DNA of 64,000 bases from Novosphingobium sp. KA1. Its GTDB lineage: Bacteria; Pseudomonadota; Alphaproteobacteria; Sphingomonadales; Sphingomonadaceae. Positions 19,045 to 27,961 of this stretch are shown piece by piece. Each line of letters opens with the position of its first letter. Position 1 is the first letter of the stretch. The notes under the pieces were generated by a model. That model ran no database searches, was not told the DNA's origin, and was given only the letters and a program-made list of their open reading frames with translations. The stretch spans positions 1,327,001-1,391,000 of the forward strand of contig NZ_CP021247.1 of the NCBI RefSeq assembly GCF_017309955.1. The letters run 5' to 3'. Position numbers and translations under genes: made by a program.

Positions 19045-19821
19045 TCAGTCCCGGAGCTGCACCCAGACCGGGGTATGGTCGCTGGCCTTCTCGCGGCCGC
19101 GATAGGCCTTGTCGATGCCGCAGGCGTGCAGCCGGTCGGCCAGTTCGGGCGAGAGCAGCGCATGGTCGATGCGGAAGCCGTGGTCGCGCTGCCAGGCGCC
19201 GGCCTGGTAGTCCCAGAAGGTCCACATGCCGCCGCGCGGGTTGTGCGTGGCCACGGCGTCGGTCCAGCCGTCGCCGAGCAGGCGGAAATAGGCGTCGCGC
19301 GATTCCGGCTGCATCAGCGCGTCGGCGGCCATCGCGGACGGCGACCAGATGTCCTGATCGGTCGGGATCACGTTGTAGTCGCCGGTGATGATCGCGGGCA
19401 CTTCCTCGGCCCGGATCGCGGCCATGCGGTGGCGCAGGCGCTCCATCCAGCGCAGCTTGTAGTCGAACTTGGGGCCGGGCACCGGGTTGCCGTTGGGCAG
19501 GTAGATGCACACGACCCGCAGGCCGAACACGTCCGCTTCGAGATAGCGCGAATGGTCGTCCTCGGGCTCACCCTCCAGCCCGCGCTGGATCTCGACCGGC
19601 TTTTCGCCATCGGCAAGGATGGCGACGCCGTTGAAGCCCTTCTGGCCATGCCAGATGCCCTGATAGCCGATCTTCTCGAACTCGGCGATCGGGAAGCCTT
19701 CGTCCTGGCTCTTGATCTCCTGCAGGCAGGCGACCGAGGGGCGGGTCTCTTCCAGCCATTCGAGCAGGCGGGGCAGGCGTGCCTTGACCCCGTTGATGTT
19801 GAACGTGGCGATCTTTTTCAT
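19045..19821 (-). CDS. xth: Exodeoxyribonuclease III
   Basis: 258 residues of the exonuclease-endonuclease-phosphatase fold: NINGVKARLPRLLEWL, the metal-binding glutamate in LQEIKSQDE, ITGDYNVIPTDQDI and the terminal SDHTPVWVQL with the catalytic His. It acts on abasic sites and 3' blocked ends in DNA repair. The ATG overlaps the stop of the A-type carrier gene (ATGA). A palindromic repeat abuts its stop codon. Confidence 0.93.
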   Translation of the reverse strand: MKKIATFNINGVKARLPRLLEWLEETRPSVACLQEIKSQDEGFPIAEFEKIGYQGIWHGQKGFNGVAILADGEKPVEIQRGLEGEPEDDHSRYLEADVFGLRVVCIYLPNGNPVPGPKFDYKLRWMERLRHRMAAIRAEEVPAIITGDYNVIPTDQDIWSPSAMAADALMQPESRDAYFRLLGDGWTDAVATHNPRGGMWTFWDYQAGAWQRDHGFRIDHALLSPELADRLHACGIDKAYRGREKASDHTPVWVQLRD

Positions 19822-20147
19822 ACGGAGAAGCTGGACCCGCAGCCGCAGCCGGCGGCGGCCTGGGGATTCTCGACCCGGAACGCGGCGCCGCCAAGCGATT
19901 CCACGTAATCGACCACGCAGCCACTGACGAGGTTGAGGCTGACGGAATCGACAACGAGGCGCACGCCATCGGTCTCGGCCACCGCATCGTCGGATTCGGG
20001 CGCTTCGGCGAGGCCGAACTTGTACTGGAAGCCCGAGCAGCCGCCGCCTTCCACAGAGAGGCGAAGGATCGCGGGCTTGCCCTGCTTTTCGGCGATTGCG
20101 GCGACGCGCGCCGCTGCCGAGGGGCTGAGTGTTACGGTCTGGTCCAT
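19818..20147 (-). CDS. erpA: A-type iron-sulfur carrier (ErpA/IscA family)
   Basis: 109 residues with the three conserved cysteines of the family (GGCSGFQY near residue 37 and the C-terminal GCGCGSSFSV). It delivers Fe-S clusters to target proteins. This is the second A-type carrier in the window, separate from the one in the suf cluster. It is co-transcribed with exonuclease III, an arrangement seen in other sphingomonads. Assignment as ErpA rather than IscA is tentative. Confidence 0.85.
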   Translation of the reverse strand: MDQTVTLSPSAAARVAAIAEKQGKPAILRLSVEGGGCSGFQYKFGLAEAPESDDAVAETDGVRLVVDSVSLNLVSGCVVDYVESLGGAAFRVENPQAAAGCGCGSSFSV

Positions 20148-20190
20148 GCCCGCGATGTAAGCCTCGCGGCGCGTTCCGGCAAGGTTTGGG

Positions 20191-20243
20191 GGCGGTACCG
20201 GCCCCCTCCCCCCAAAAACCGCCGAAGGCGGATTTTCAGACGG
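20191..20243. repeat. Palindromic intergenic element, copy B (short)
   Basis: A GGCGGTACCGGCCCCCTCC half followed by a CCGCCGAAGGCGG hairpin and TTTTCAGACGG. It ends at the stop codon of the CBS-domain gene. It is a shortened relative of copies A and D. Confidence 0.7.
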
Positions 20244-20245
20244 AT

Positions 20246-20671
20246 TCAGGCCATCTGGATATAGTCGCGCATCGCGGCGGCTTCGGATTCCACCTTGTCG
20301 ATGCGGTATTTCACCAGGTCGCCGATCGAGACGAAGCCGACCATGCGCCCGTCCTGAACCACCGGCAGGTGGCGGATGCGGCGCCGGGTCATCAGCGCCA
20401 GCGCGCTCAGCACCGGGGTGGAAGGTTCGACCGTCACCGGCGGCGAGGTCATCACTTCGGCAACGGGTTTTTGCAGCATGTCCGGGCCGCTGTCATGCAG
20501 GCGGTAGAGCACGTCGCGTTCGGAAAAGATGCCGACGAGCGTTTCGCCGTCCATGATCGGCAGGGCACCGATGCGTCGCTGTGCCAGAATCCCGGCGGCC
20601 TCGCTGACGACGGTATCGATCTGGCAGGTCTGGACGGGCCCCCGGCCCTCGATAATGCGCGCAATCGTCAT
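20246..20671 (-). CDS. CBS-pair domain protein
   Basis: 141 residues made of two CBS motifs (VVSEAAGILAQRRIGALPIMD and VLSALALMTRRRIRHLPVVQDG) with no other domain. Such proteins bind adenosine nucleotides and sense energy state. Residue 1 is taken at ATG 20671; an earlier in-frame start adds eight residues. It is monocistronic, with copy B of the palindromic element at its 3' end. Confidence 0.87.
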   Translation of the reverse strand: MTIARIIEGRGPVQTCQIDTVVSEAAGILAQRRIGALPIMDGETLVGIFSERDVLYRLHDSGPDMLQKPVAEVMTSPPVTVEPSTPVLSALALMTRRRIRHLPVVQDGRMVGFVSIGDLVKYRIDKVESEAAAMRDYIQMA

Positions 20672-20836
20672 TGTTCGCGTCTCTCCTCTCCTCACGCCCC
20701 CGTTGTACGGTTCGCGGACTCGAGATTATCACAGCCGCAGGCGCGCCGCCACTTCGTCCGTTTGCCTAGGCTGCGCTTAGGGCCGCGCCGGGATGGCCTG
20801 CGGGATTCGCTTGCTAGCGGCCCTGGGACGCGCCAC

Positions 20837-21142
20837 ATGGGCCCCATGTTCCCGCGCTCGCCTCTCGAGGATCCCGAAAAGGCCGCCCATGCCTGGGCGC
20901 GCTATCGCCGGATCATGGCCTACATGATGATCGTCACCGTGGGGCTGGTGCTGGCCTCGGTGATCCTGCTTTACCGTTCGAACGGAACGGTTTCGGTCCA
21001 CTTCTACATCGCCACCGCGGTCGGCGTGGGGTTCTCGATGCTGCTGGCCTCGGCGCTGATGGGGCTGGCCTTCCTGTCGAGCGGGACCGGGCACGACGAA
21101 TCGATCGTCGACCCTTTCGAGGACGAGCAAGAGGACCAGTAA
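20837..21142 (+). CDS. Small membrane protein of unknown function
   Basis: 101 residues with two predicted membrane helices (about 27-50 and 60-85), a short basic N terminus and an acidic tail ending EDEQEDQ. I do not recognise a named family. It is the only plus-strand gene between several minus-strand genes. A second ATG at 20846 would remove three residues. Confidence 0.6.
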   Translation: MGPMFPRSPLEDPEKAAHAWARYRRIMAYMMIVTVGLVLASVILLYRSNGTVSVHFYIATAVGVGFSMLLASALMGLAFLSSGTGHDESIVDPFEDEQEDQ

Positions 21143-21157
21143 CGCGGGGGGCAAGCG

Positions 21158-21532
21158 TCAGGCCGGAGCGGTGCGGAGACGGAATTCCTCGACCGGTTCG
21201 CCGCCGATCAGGTGCTGCTGGATGATCCGTTCCAGCACCTCTTCGGTGCAGGAGTGATACCAGACGCCGTCGGGCCAGACGACCGCCACCGGCCCTGCAA
21301 AGCAGATGCGCAGGCAGTCCGCCTTGCTGCGCGCGATTCCCCCGTTGCCGTCGAGGCCAAGCTGCTTCAGCCGCTTCTTGAGGTATTTCCAGGCCGCCGC
21401 GCCCTTTTCCGGCGAGCAGCATTCGCCTTTCTGCGGTTCGGCGCAAAGGAAGATGTGGCGCCGGATCTGGTCGCCGCCGGCCTTGGCGAGGGCTTGCTGC
21501 GCCTTGGCGATCTCGTGCTGCGAGGCCGTCAC
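21158..21532 (-). CDS. (2Fe-2S) thioredoxin-like ferredoxin
   Basis: 124 residues. The cysteines in [12 protein letters not shown] and [13 protein letters not shown] give the four-ligand pattern of thioredoxin-fold 2Fe-2S ferredoxins. It probably carries electrons; the partner is unknown. The GTG start at 21532 overlaps the stop of the thioesterase gene upstream (GTGA), so the two are coupled. Confidence 0.85.
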   Translation of the reverse strand: MTASQHEIAKAQQALAKAGGDQIRRHIFLCAEPQKGECCSPEKGAAAWKYLKKRLKQLGLDGNGGIARSKADCLRICFAGPVAVVWPDGVWYHSCTEEVLERIIQQHLIGGEPVEEFRLRTAPA

Positions 21533-21960
21533 GGGCGCAGCGACCACTCGGCGGCGCGGGCGCGATAGGCCTCCGGCAGCGGCGCCGGGCCTTGCGGGCC
21601 GACCATGACGATCACCGTGCGGGCAAAGACCACCGGCTTGCCGCCCTGGGTGACGATCTGGACGACCTGCTGGCTGCTTTGCCCCAGCTTCTCGATGGCG
21701 CCGTGAATGGTCAGCGTTTCCGGATAGTGGGTCTCGCCGAGGTATTCGATGGCGATGCTGGCGACCATCGTCGCCAGTCCCGCGAAGTCGTCCTGACCGC
21801 TGGCGGCGCGGTAGAAGCGCACGCGCCCGTCCTCGAGCATGCCGGCCATGGCGACGTTGTTGATGTGGTGATTGAGATCGAGATCGCTGAAGCGCGGCTC
21901 GATCGCGCACGAAAACGGGTAACGCGCGGTGTCGAGCAGCGCTGGATCGGGTCTTGCCAT
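21529..21960 (-). CDS. Acyl-CoA thioesterase, 4HBT hotdog family
   Basis: 143 residues. The motif [23 protein letters not shown] (residues ~23-45) matches the D-x-D-x2-HHINN active-site region of 4-hydroxybenzoyl-CoA and medium/long-chain acyl-CoA thioesterases. The rest is strand-rich, as the fold requires. The physiological substrate is unknown. Confidence 0.88.
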   Translation of the reverse strand: MARPDPALLDTARYPFSCAIEPRFSDLDLNHHINNVAMAGMLEDGRVRFYRAASGQDDFAGLATMVASIAIEYLGETHYPETLTIHGAIEKLGQSSQQVVQIVTQGGKPVVFARTVIVMVGPQGPAPLPEAYRARAAEWSLRP

Positions 21961-22028
21961 GGGACCGAGTTAGGAAGCCGGGGCGCCGAGGTCCAGTCCC
22001 CAGTCCCCATTCTCCGGCCTCCGGCCTG

Positions 22029-22496
22029 TCAGAGCTTCTTGCCGACGATGCGGGCGATTTCGGCGGCGACGAGGCGTTCGACCATCGGCGGCAGGTTCTT
22101 GTCGAGCCATTCGGCCAGCGCCGGGCGCAGCAGTTCGCGGGTCAGCCCTTCGAGCGAGGTTTCGCCCGAGCGGACGATCTGCGGCGGCACCCCGGGCTCC
22201 GACAGCATGGCGAGGGCTGCCAGCGATTCGCGCATCGACACGCGGGCATCGTCGTCGAGCAGCGCCGGCTCCTCGGCGAGCATGTCATCGGCGGGATCGA
22301 GTTCGGCGGCCTCGGGCAGTTCGAAGACATCGTCCTCGTAAGTGGCGGCGCCGGTGACGGCATGCGTGTGCGGGCGCGCGGGTTCGCCGGCGCGGCGCTG
22401 GCGTTCGCTGCGGGCCATCGCCCGGTTGTCGCGCGCGATCACCTGCTTGATCGACTGGAGGATCTCCTCGACCGAGGGTTCACCATTCTGCCGCAT
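22029..22496 (-). CDS. popZ: PopZ-like polar organizing protein (DUF2497)
   Basis: 155 residues in the three-part PopZ layout: a short N-terminal helix ([15 protein letters not shown]), an acidic, proline/alanine-rich disordered middle, and a C-terminal oligomerisation region ([35 protein letters not shown]). In Caulobacter PopZ forms the polar matrix that tethers ParB-parS. ATG 22496 gives the conserved N terminus. It sits directly downstream of tolC and pcm, a known neighbourhood for this family. Confidence 0.82.
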   Translation of the reverse strand: MRQNGEPSVEEILQSIKQVIARDNRAMARSERQRRAGEPARPHTHAVTGAATYEDDVFELPEAAELDPADDMLAEEPALLDDDARVSMRESLAALAMLSEPGVPPQIVRSGETSLEGLTRELLRPALAEWLDKNLPPMVERLVAAEIARIVGKKL

Positions 22497-22591
22497 TGCC
22501 CAGGCCCCACCTTGCGCCCCGTTTCGCGCCGCCGGGACCATCCCTGCGGCGCGCACCCCATGCTTGTCCGCGAATCACGGTTAAGAGAGAG

Positions 22592-24046
22592 TTACTCCCC
22601 GCGAATTTCGCCGTCCTGCACCGGCGTGTCAACGGTGCGGGTGGACTTGGCCACCGGCGCCGGGTCGCTCTGCCAGTCGAGGAACTTGCCCTTCACACGG
22701 TCGTAGTTGACCGCCGGGTCGTAGAGCGTGCCGCCGTCGAGGTTGAGGTCGCGGGCCTCGGCCCGGCCCATCGCGGCGAGCAGGCTGAATCCGGCGACAT
22801 AGGCGTTGCGCTGGGCGGTGACGAGCTGGACCTGCGAATTGAGCAGTTCCTGCTCGGCGTTGAGAATGTCGAGGATCGTGCGGTTGCCCACCGAGTTCTC
22901 CGCGCGCACGCCCTCGAGGCTGAGCGCGGCGGCATCGACGGCGGTCTGGGTCGAGACGATCAGGTCCTTCGAGGCGATCCACGCGGTATAGGCGGAGCGC
23001 ACCTGGGCGATCACGTCGCGCTCGGTGGCGATTTCCTGTTCCAGCGTGGCCGAGGCGGTGGCCTGGGCCTGGCGGCGCTGGGCGGCGGGAAGGCCGCCCT
23101 GGAAGATCGGGATCGAGATCCGGGCACCGGCGGTGGCCGAACGGTCGGTCTGCGGGGTCGCGGCATGGTTGATGCCGCCCAGCGTGCCGAGATAGTTGTT
23201 GTAGGTGCCCGAGGTGTAGAGCGAGACGGTCGGCAGGCGGCCGGCACCGGCAACGTCGATGTCCTTTTCCGCCGCCTTGCTGCGCTCGCGCGAGGCGAGG
23301 ATGTCGGGATTGGCATCGAGCGCGCTCTGCACCGCCTCTTCGGCACTGGCCGGCAGGTTGGGCAGCGGCGGCGGGGTGTCGAGCGTCTCGGGCGCCTTGC
23401 CGATCAGGCGGATATAGGTCTCGCGCGCGGCGGCAAGGTTGGCCTCGGCGGTGCGCAAGTCGCTGCGCGCGGTCGCGAGGCGGGACTGCGACTGGGCGAC
23501 GTCGGTGCGGGTCAGTTCACCGATCTCGAAACGGTCGCTGGTGGCCTGCAGGTTGACCTGCAGCACGTTCACGTTCTTGCGGTTGAGGCCGACGATCGCC
23601 TCGGTCCGCATCACGTCCATGTAGGCGGCGACCACCGAGGAGAACAGCGCGCTTTCCGATCCTCTGAGGTCCGCCTGCCCGGCGGCGACGCGGATCCTGG
23701 CGGCCGCGACGCGGCTGCGCACGGCGCCGCCCGAATAGATCGGCACGCCGAGATCGGCAGCCCCGGTGAACACGCGGTCAGGCGCGGTATAGGCGTTGCT
23801 GCTCTGCTGGACGAATTCGGTGTAGGTCCCGGTCGCGCTCAGCGAGGGGCGTCCCGCGGCCTTGGCGATGGGAACACCCTCGTCGGTCGCGCGCTGCTGG
23901 GCGCGGGCGGCTTCGAGAGTGGGGTTGGTCTGATAGGCCAGGACAAGCGCGTCGCGGAGGGTATCGGCCAGCGCCGGTGCGCTGGCCGTTGCCAGTATCA
24001 GACATCCCCCCGTGAGTAGCCCGGCACGCAGCGCGAACCGGGCCAT
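22592..24046 (-). CDS. tolC: TolC-family outer membrane efflux protein
   Basis: 484 residues. It has a cleavable signal peptide (about 1-27, ending SAPALA), then two outer-membrane efflux protein repeats with LxDALVLAYQTNPTLEAARAQ and VRAENSVGNRTILDILNAEQ. It forms the trimeric outer-membrane channel for tripartite efflux or type I secretion. No inner-membrane partners are encoded nearby, so it may serve several pumps. It starts 2 bp after the pcm stop, suggesting co-transcription. Confidence 0.93.
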   Translation of the reverse strand: MARFALRAGLLTGGCLILATASAPALADTLRDALVLAYQTNPTLEAARAQQRATDEGVPIAKAAGRPSLSATGTYTEFVQQSSNAYTAPDRVFTGAADLGVPIYSGGAVRSRVAAARIRVAAGQADLRGSESALFSSVVAAYMDVMRTEAIVGLNRKNVNVLQVNLQATSDRFEIGELTRTDVAQSQSRLATARSDLRTAEANLAAARETYIRLIGKAPETLDTPPPLPNLPASAEEAVQSALDANPDILASRERSKAAEKDIDVAGAGRLPTVSLYTSGTYNNYLGTLGGINHAATPQTDRSATAGARISIPIFQGGLPAAQRRQAQATASATLEQEIATERDVIAQVRSAYTAWIASKDLIVSTQTAVDAAALSLEGVRAENSVGNRTILDILNAEQELLNSQVQLVTAQRNAYVAGFSLLAAMGRAEARDLNLDGGTLYDPAVNYDRVKGKFLDWQSDPAPVAKSTRTVDTPVQDGEIRGE

Positions 24047-24048
24047 GC

Positions 24049-24642
24049 TCAGAAGTTCCAGCGTTTGGGAGCGGCAAGCTCCGGCAGTACCGGAATCCCC
24101 ATTTCGGCCAGCGGCAGCAGCGCCAGCGTGCCGCCGGTCTTGGTGCCGGTGGCAAGGCGCGGAACCTTGCGCAAGACAAGGCCGGTGACCACGCGGCCAC
24201 CTTCGGCGAGCGAGGCGGTCAGCGCTTCGGGCAGTTCCTCGGCGGCGCCGTCGACCACCAGCAGGGTGTGGCCGGTGCTGGTCACGTCCTTGGCGGCAGC
24301 CGGGGCGACCACGTCGAGCGTGCCGACCAGCGGGCGCAGCAGGGCGGCGAGGTAACCCTCGGCCTCACCCACCAGCAGGACCTTGTCGTCCCGGGTCGGG
24401 GCGGCTTCGGCCAGCAGGCGGCCGTAGAACAGCGGGGCGGCGAGCTGGCGGCCGTTTTCGAGCGTGATCGCGCGGTCGATATAGGCGGCATCGCGCATGC
24501 CGGCGGGGACAAAGTCCTCACGGGCAACGCCGGCCATGGCTTCGAGCACCCAGTGCTCGTTGACGCCGCTGGTGCGCAGCTGGCTGACGATCATGGCCTG
24601 GCGGGCAACCGCGCTGGCGGACCGATCCTCGGTCAAGGTCAT
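24049..24642 (-). CDS. pcm: Protein-L-isoaspartate O-methyltransferase-like protein (degenerate SAM motif)
   Basis: 197 residues. The N-terminal half fits PIMT (ARQAMIVSQLRTSGV, VLEAMAGVAREDFVP). The SAM-binding motif I, normally a GxGxG type, reads VLLVGEAEGYLAAL, and the catalytic-loop region is also poor. It may have lost methyltransferase activity or bind something else. Sphingomonads carry such a gene in front of tolC. ATG 24642 was chosen as the family start; ATG 24660 is possible. Confidence 0.8.
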   Translation of the reverse strand: MTLTEDRSASAVARQAMIVSQLRTSGVNEHWVLEAMAGVAREDFVPAGMRDAAYIDRAITLENGRQLAAPLFYGRLLAEAAPTRDDKVLLVGEAEGYLAALLRPLVGTLDVVAPAAAKDVTSTGHTLLVVDGAAEELPEALTASLAEGGRVVTGLVLRKVPRLATGTKTGGTLALLPLAEMGIPVLPELAAPKRWNF

Positions 24643-24987
24643 TTGGGTCCCATTCCTCATGCTGTTGCGAGCAGGTCCGGGGCGATATGCGCCTCCAGCC
24701 CCCGCAAAGACGGACGTGATGGCGGCCTTACTAGGCCAAGCCGCGAATGAGGCCAAGCCATTTGCAAGTCCTTGGTCGATCTATCGCGACGTTTGGACGA
24801 TGGCACAGGCACTTGCAAAGGGCACTTGCGAATTTTGACGTGAAAGGCGCCGAAAATGCGCTTCCTTGGCATGCGAACGGGCCGTAAGCCCATGCCGCTT
24901 AAATTGCGCGCTTGCGCGTATTTTCAAAGAGGCTCAAGGAGCCCGCAAAATCACGTGAACCGACAGGAAACCGGGAGCACTCTTTCC

Positions 24988-26511
24988 ATGACCGAAATGG
25001 TGACGATCCGCGAAGACGACCTCATCGAGAGTGTTGCCGACGCCCTCCAGTACATCAGCTACTTCCACCCGATGGACTACATCCGCGCGCTGGGCGACGC
25101 CTACGAGGCGGAGCAAGGCCCCGCCGCCAAGGATGCCATCGCCCAGATCCTGACCAACAGCCGCATGTGCGCGGAAGGCCACCGGCCGATCTGCCAGGAT
25201 ACCGGCATCGTCAACGTCTTCATCGAATGGGGCCAGAACTGCCGCCTCGAATCCGAGAAGTCGCTGCAGGAAGTGGTCGATGAAGGCGTGCGCCGCGCCT
25301 ACAACAACGCCGAGAACAAGCTGCGCGCCTCGGTCTTGGCGGACCCCGCCTTCACCCGCCGCAACACCAAGGACAATACGCCTTCGGTGCTTTCGGTCAG
25401 CATGGTCCCGGGCTCCAAGGTCTCGGTGGACGTTGCCGCCAAGGGCGGCGGCTCGGAAAACAAGTCGAAGTTCAAGATGATGAATCCCAGCGATTCCATC
25501 GTCGACTGGGTGATCGAGATGCTGCCCCAGATGGGCGCCGGCTGGTGCCCGCCGGGCATGCTGGGCATCGGCATCGGCGGCACCGCCGAGCACTGCGTCA
25601 AGCTCGCCAAGCAGAGCCTGATGGAGCCGATCGACATGGCCCAGCTTAAGGCACGCGGCCCCCAGAACGATATCGAGGCGCTGCGCATCGAGATCTTCGA
25701 CAAGGTCAACGCGCTCGGCATCGGCGCGCAGGGCCTTGGCGGCCTGGCCACCATCCTCGACGTCAAGATCCTGGACTGGCCGTGCCACGCCGCCGGCAAG
25801 CCCGTGGCCATGATCCCCAACTGCGCCGCCACCCGCCACGCGCACTTCACGCTCGACGGTTCGGGCCCGAGCTTCCTCGAAACGCCGAACCTCGACGACT
25901 GGCCGAAGGTGGAATGGGCCCCCGATGCCGGCGCCAAGCGCGTCGACCTCGACACCCTCACCCCCGAGATCGTCCAGGGCTGGAAGCAGGGCGACCGCCT
26001 GCTGCTGAACGGCAAGATGCTGACCGGCCGCGACGCCGCGCACAAGCGCATTGCCGACATGCTCGCCAAGGGCGAGGAACTGCCGGTCGAGTTCAAGGGC
26101 CGGGTGATCTACTACGTCGGCCCGGTCGATCCGGTGCGCGAGGAAGTTGTCGGCCCCGCCGGTCCGACCACCGCGACGCGCATGGACAAGTTCATGGACA
26201 TGATGCTGGGCCAGGGCCTGCTCGCCAGCATCGGCAAGTCGGAACGCGGTCCCGCCGCCACCGAGTCCATCGCCAAGCACAAGTCGGCCTATCTGATGGC
26301 CGTGGGCGGTGCCGCCTACCTCGTCGCCCGCGCGATCAAGGAAGCCAAGGTCGTCGGTTTTGCGGACCTCGGCATGGAGGCGATCTACGAATTCACCGTC
26401 AAGGACATGCCGGTGACCGTGGCGGTCGATTCCGAGGGCAAGAACGTCCACCAGCTCGCCCCGCTGGTGTGGAAGGAAAAGATCGCCAAGGAGCACCTGC
26501 TGCCGGCGTGA
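24988..26511 (+). CDS. fumA: Fumarate hydratase, class I (4Fe-4S)
   Basis: 507 residues, containing the alpha-type (GHRPICQDTGIVNVF near residue 60) and beta-type domains fused in one chain, as in FumA/FumB. Cysteines in ICQDTG, GWCPPGMLGIGIGG and WPCHAAGKPVAMIPNC are candidates for the 4Fe-4S cluster. It hydrates fumarate to malate in the TCA cycle. ATG 24988 matches the family start; the 44 codons upstream are unrelated leader. A strong terminator follows. Confidence 0.93.
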   Translation: MTEMVTIREDDLIESVADALQYISYFHPMDYIRALGDAYEAEQGPAAKDAIAQILTNSRMCAEGHRPICQDTGIVNVFIEWGQNCRLESEKSLQEVVDEGVRRAYNNAENKLRASVLADPAFTRRNTKDNTPSVLSVSMVPGSKVSVDVAAKGGGSENKSKFKMMNPSDSIVDWVIEMLPQMGAGWCPPGMLGIGIGGTAEHCVKLAKQSLMEPIDMAQLKARGPQNDIEALRIEIFDKVNALGIGAQGLGGLATILDVKILDWPCHAAGKPVAMIPNCAATRHAHFTLDGSGPSFLETPNLDDWPKVEWAPDAGAKRVDLDTLTPEIVQGWKQGDRLLLNGKMLTGRDAAHKRIADMLAKGEELPVEFKGRVIYYVGPVDPVREEVVGPAGPTTATRMDKFMDMMLGQGLLASIGKSERGPAATESIAKHKSAYLMAVGGAAYLVARAIKEAKVVGFADLGMEAIYEFTVKDMPVTVAVDSEGKNVHQLAPLVWKEKIAKEHLLPA

Positions 26512-26550
26512 TCCCCTCCCCGCGCCGGAAACGCAGGACCTGAAAACGGC

Positions 26551-26586
26551 AAAGGGGCCGATCCCGCCTTGGGATCGGCCCCTTTT
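26551..26586. terminator. Bidirectional intrinsic terminator
   Basis: A 15-bp stem AAAGGGGCCGATCCC with a 5-nt loop, ending in TTTT, between convergent fumarase and sufA. Confidence 0.9.
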
Positions 26587-26616
26587 CTGTGCCGAGCCGT
26601 TCCGTTTCGGAAAAAC

Positions 26617-26985
26617 TCAGACGGTGAAGCTCTCGCCGCAGCCGCACGAACCCTTGGCATTCGGGTTGGCGAACACGAATCCGGCGGTGAAGTCGTCTTC
26701 CACCCAGTCCATCGTGCTGCCGATCAGATAGAGCACCGAGGCGCCGTCGATGTAGAACAGGCCGCCGGGAGTCTCGATCTTCTCGTCGAAGGCCTTTTCC
26801 TCGCTGACGTAGTCAACCGAATAGGCCAGCCCCGAGCAGCCCCGGCGCGGGGTGGAGAGGCGCACGCCGATGGTGCCTTCGGGCGCCTCGCCCATCAGCT
26901 TGGCGATGCGTGCCTCGGCATTGGGCGTGAGGATGACCGCCGCCGGACGCTGGCGTGCGGGCTTCGTATCGGTGGTCGTGGTCAT
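26617..26985 (-). CDS. sufA: A-type Fe-S scaffold/carrier of the suf cluster (SufA)
   Basis: 122 residues with the three A-type cysteines (RRGCSGLAY near residue 50 and the terminal GSCGCGESFTV). It receives clusters from SufBCD and delivers them to apo-proteins. It is the last gene of the suf operon; its start overlaps the stop of the acetyltransferase gene by 4 bp. Confidence 0.9.
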   Translation of the reverse strand: MTTTTDTKPARQRPAAVILTPNAEARIAKLMGEAPEGTIGVRLSTPRRGCSGLAYSVDYVSEEKAFDEKIETPGGLFYIDGASVLYLIGSTMDWVEDDFTAGFVFANPNAKGSCGCGESFTV

Positions 26986-27491
26986 AGCTTCTTTTCCCAG
27001 AACAGCGCGGTGCCCGCTTGCGGGTCCAGCGCATAGTCGCCGTAGCCGAGCGCGGCGTAGAGGCCCTTGGCGGCGCTATTGCCGCTCAGCACTTCGAGCG
27101 TGATCTTGCAGGCGCCGCGCGTGCGGGCCTCTGCCTCGACCGCCAGCATCAGCGCCCGGCCCACGCCTTTGCCGCGCGCCTCGGGCAGCACGGCCATGTC
27201 GTGGATGTTCACCAGCGGGCGCGCGGCGAACGTCGAGAATCCGGTGATGCAGTTGGCCAATCCGAGCGCCTCGTCACCGGCAAAGGCCAGCAGCGAGAAG
27301 GCGCCGGGGTGCGCGGCAAGGCCGCTCACCAGCCGCGCGCGCACATCGTCCGACAGCGGCTTGCCCCCACCCATCGGATCGCGCGCATAGCTGTCGAGCA
27401 GCGCGACCACGCGCGCGGCATCGGCCGCGTCGGCATAGTCGGCCAGGCGTACAGCGATCTTGGCGGTCATGGCAGGGGCAAGCGTCGCCAT
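26982..27491 (-). CDS. GNAT family N-acetyltransferase
   Basis: About 169 residues. The acetyl-CoA loop VLPEARGKGVGRALM (motif A) and a following NSAAKGLYAALGYGDY (motif B) define a GNAT fold. The substrate is unknown. It is embedded in the suf operon between sufT and sufA with overlapping ends, so it is expressed with Fe-S genes, but no Fe-S role is shown. An in-frame ATG at 27470 is an alternative start. Confidence 0.82.
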   Translation of the reverse strand: MATLAPAMTAKIAVRLADYADAADAARVVALLDSYARDPMGGGKPLSDDVRARLVSGLAAHPGAFSLLAFAGDEALGLANCITGFSTFAARPLVNIHDMAVLPEARGKGVGRALMLAVEAEARTRGACKITLEVLSGNSAAKGLYAALGYGDYALDPQAGTALFWEKKL

Positions 27492-27961
27492 CAGAGCATG
27501 CCCAGTTCGAGCTTCGCCTCGTCGGACATCTTGGCCATGTCCCATGGCGGATCCCAGACGAGATGGACTTCGGCATCGCGCACGCCGGGCACGGCCGAGA
27601 CACGCATCTCGACTTCGCCGGGCATCGATTCGGCCACCGGGCAATGCGGCGTGGTCAGCGTCATCGTCACCGCGACCGAAGCCTCGGGCGAGACTTCGAC
27701 GCCGTAGATCAGGCCGAGGTCGTAGATGTTCACCGGAATTTCGGGGTCGAAGATTTCCTTCAGCGCGTCGATCACGCCGTCGTAGATCGATCCGCCGGGC
27801 TGGCCGGGGTCGATCCCCTGCGGCTTTTCGGCCAGGAATCCGTCCAGATAGTCGCGCTTGCGCTCGGCCGGGGGGACAGGCACGTCCTCGACCCGCGCGC
27901 GGGGCGCGGGGGCAACCGAATCGACTTCCTCGACGGTGAATGTGGGCTTCTCGTCACTCAT
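27491..27961 (-). CDS. sufT: SUF system protein SufT (DUF59/MIP18)
   Basis: 156 residues. An N-terminal variable part rich in Pro/Arg precedes a MIP18-type domain with FDPEIPVNIYDLGLIYGV and the conserved cysteine in TTPHCPVAESMP. SufT proteins help mature Fe-S proteins under high demand. It overlaps sufS by 4 bp. Confidence 0.9.
   Translation of the reverse strand: MSDEKPTFTVEEVDSVAPAPRARVEDVPVPPAERKRDYLDGFLAEKPQGIDPGQPGGSIYDGVIDALKEIFDPEIPVNIYDLGLIYGVEVSPEASVAVTMTLTTPHCPVAESMPGEVEMRVSAVPGVRDAEVHLVWDPPWDMAKMSDEAKLELGML

Noticed and set aside
22496..24019. 507-codon plus-strand frame opposite tolC
   Set aside because: Shadow of tolC; low-complexity Gly/Arg/Ala composition.
24856..24987. N-terminal extension of fumarase
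   Set aside because: Residues are not family-like; ATG 24988 gives the conserved N terminus.
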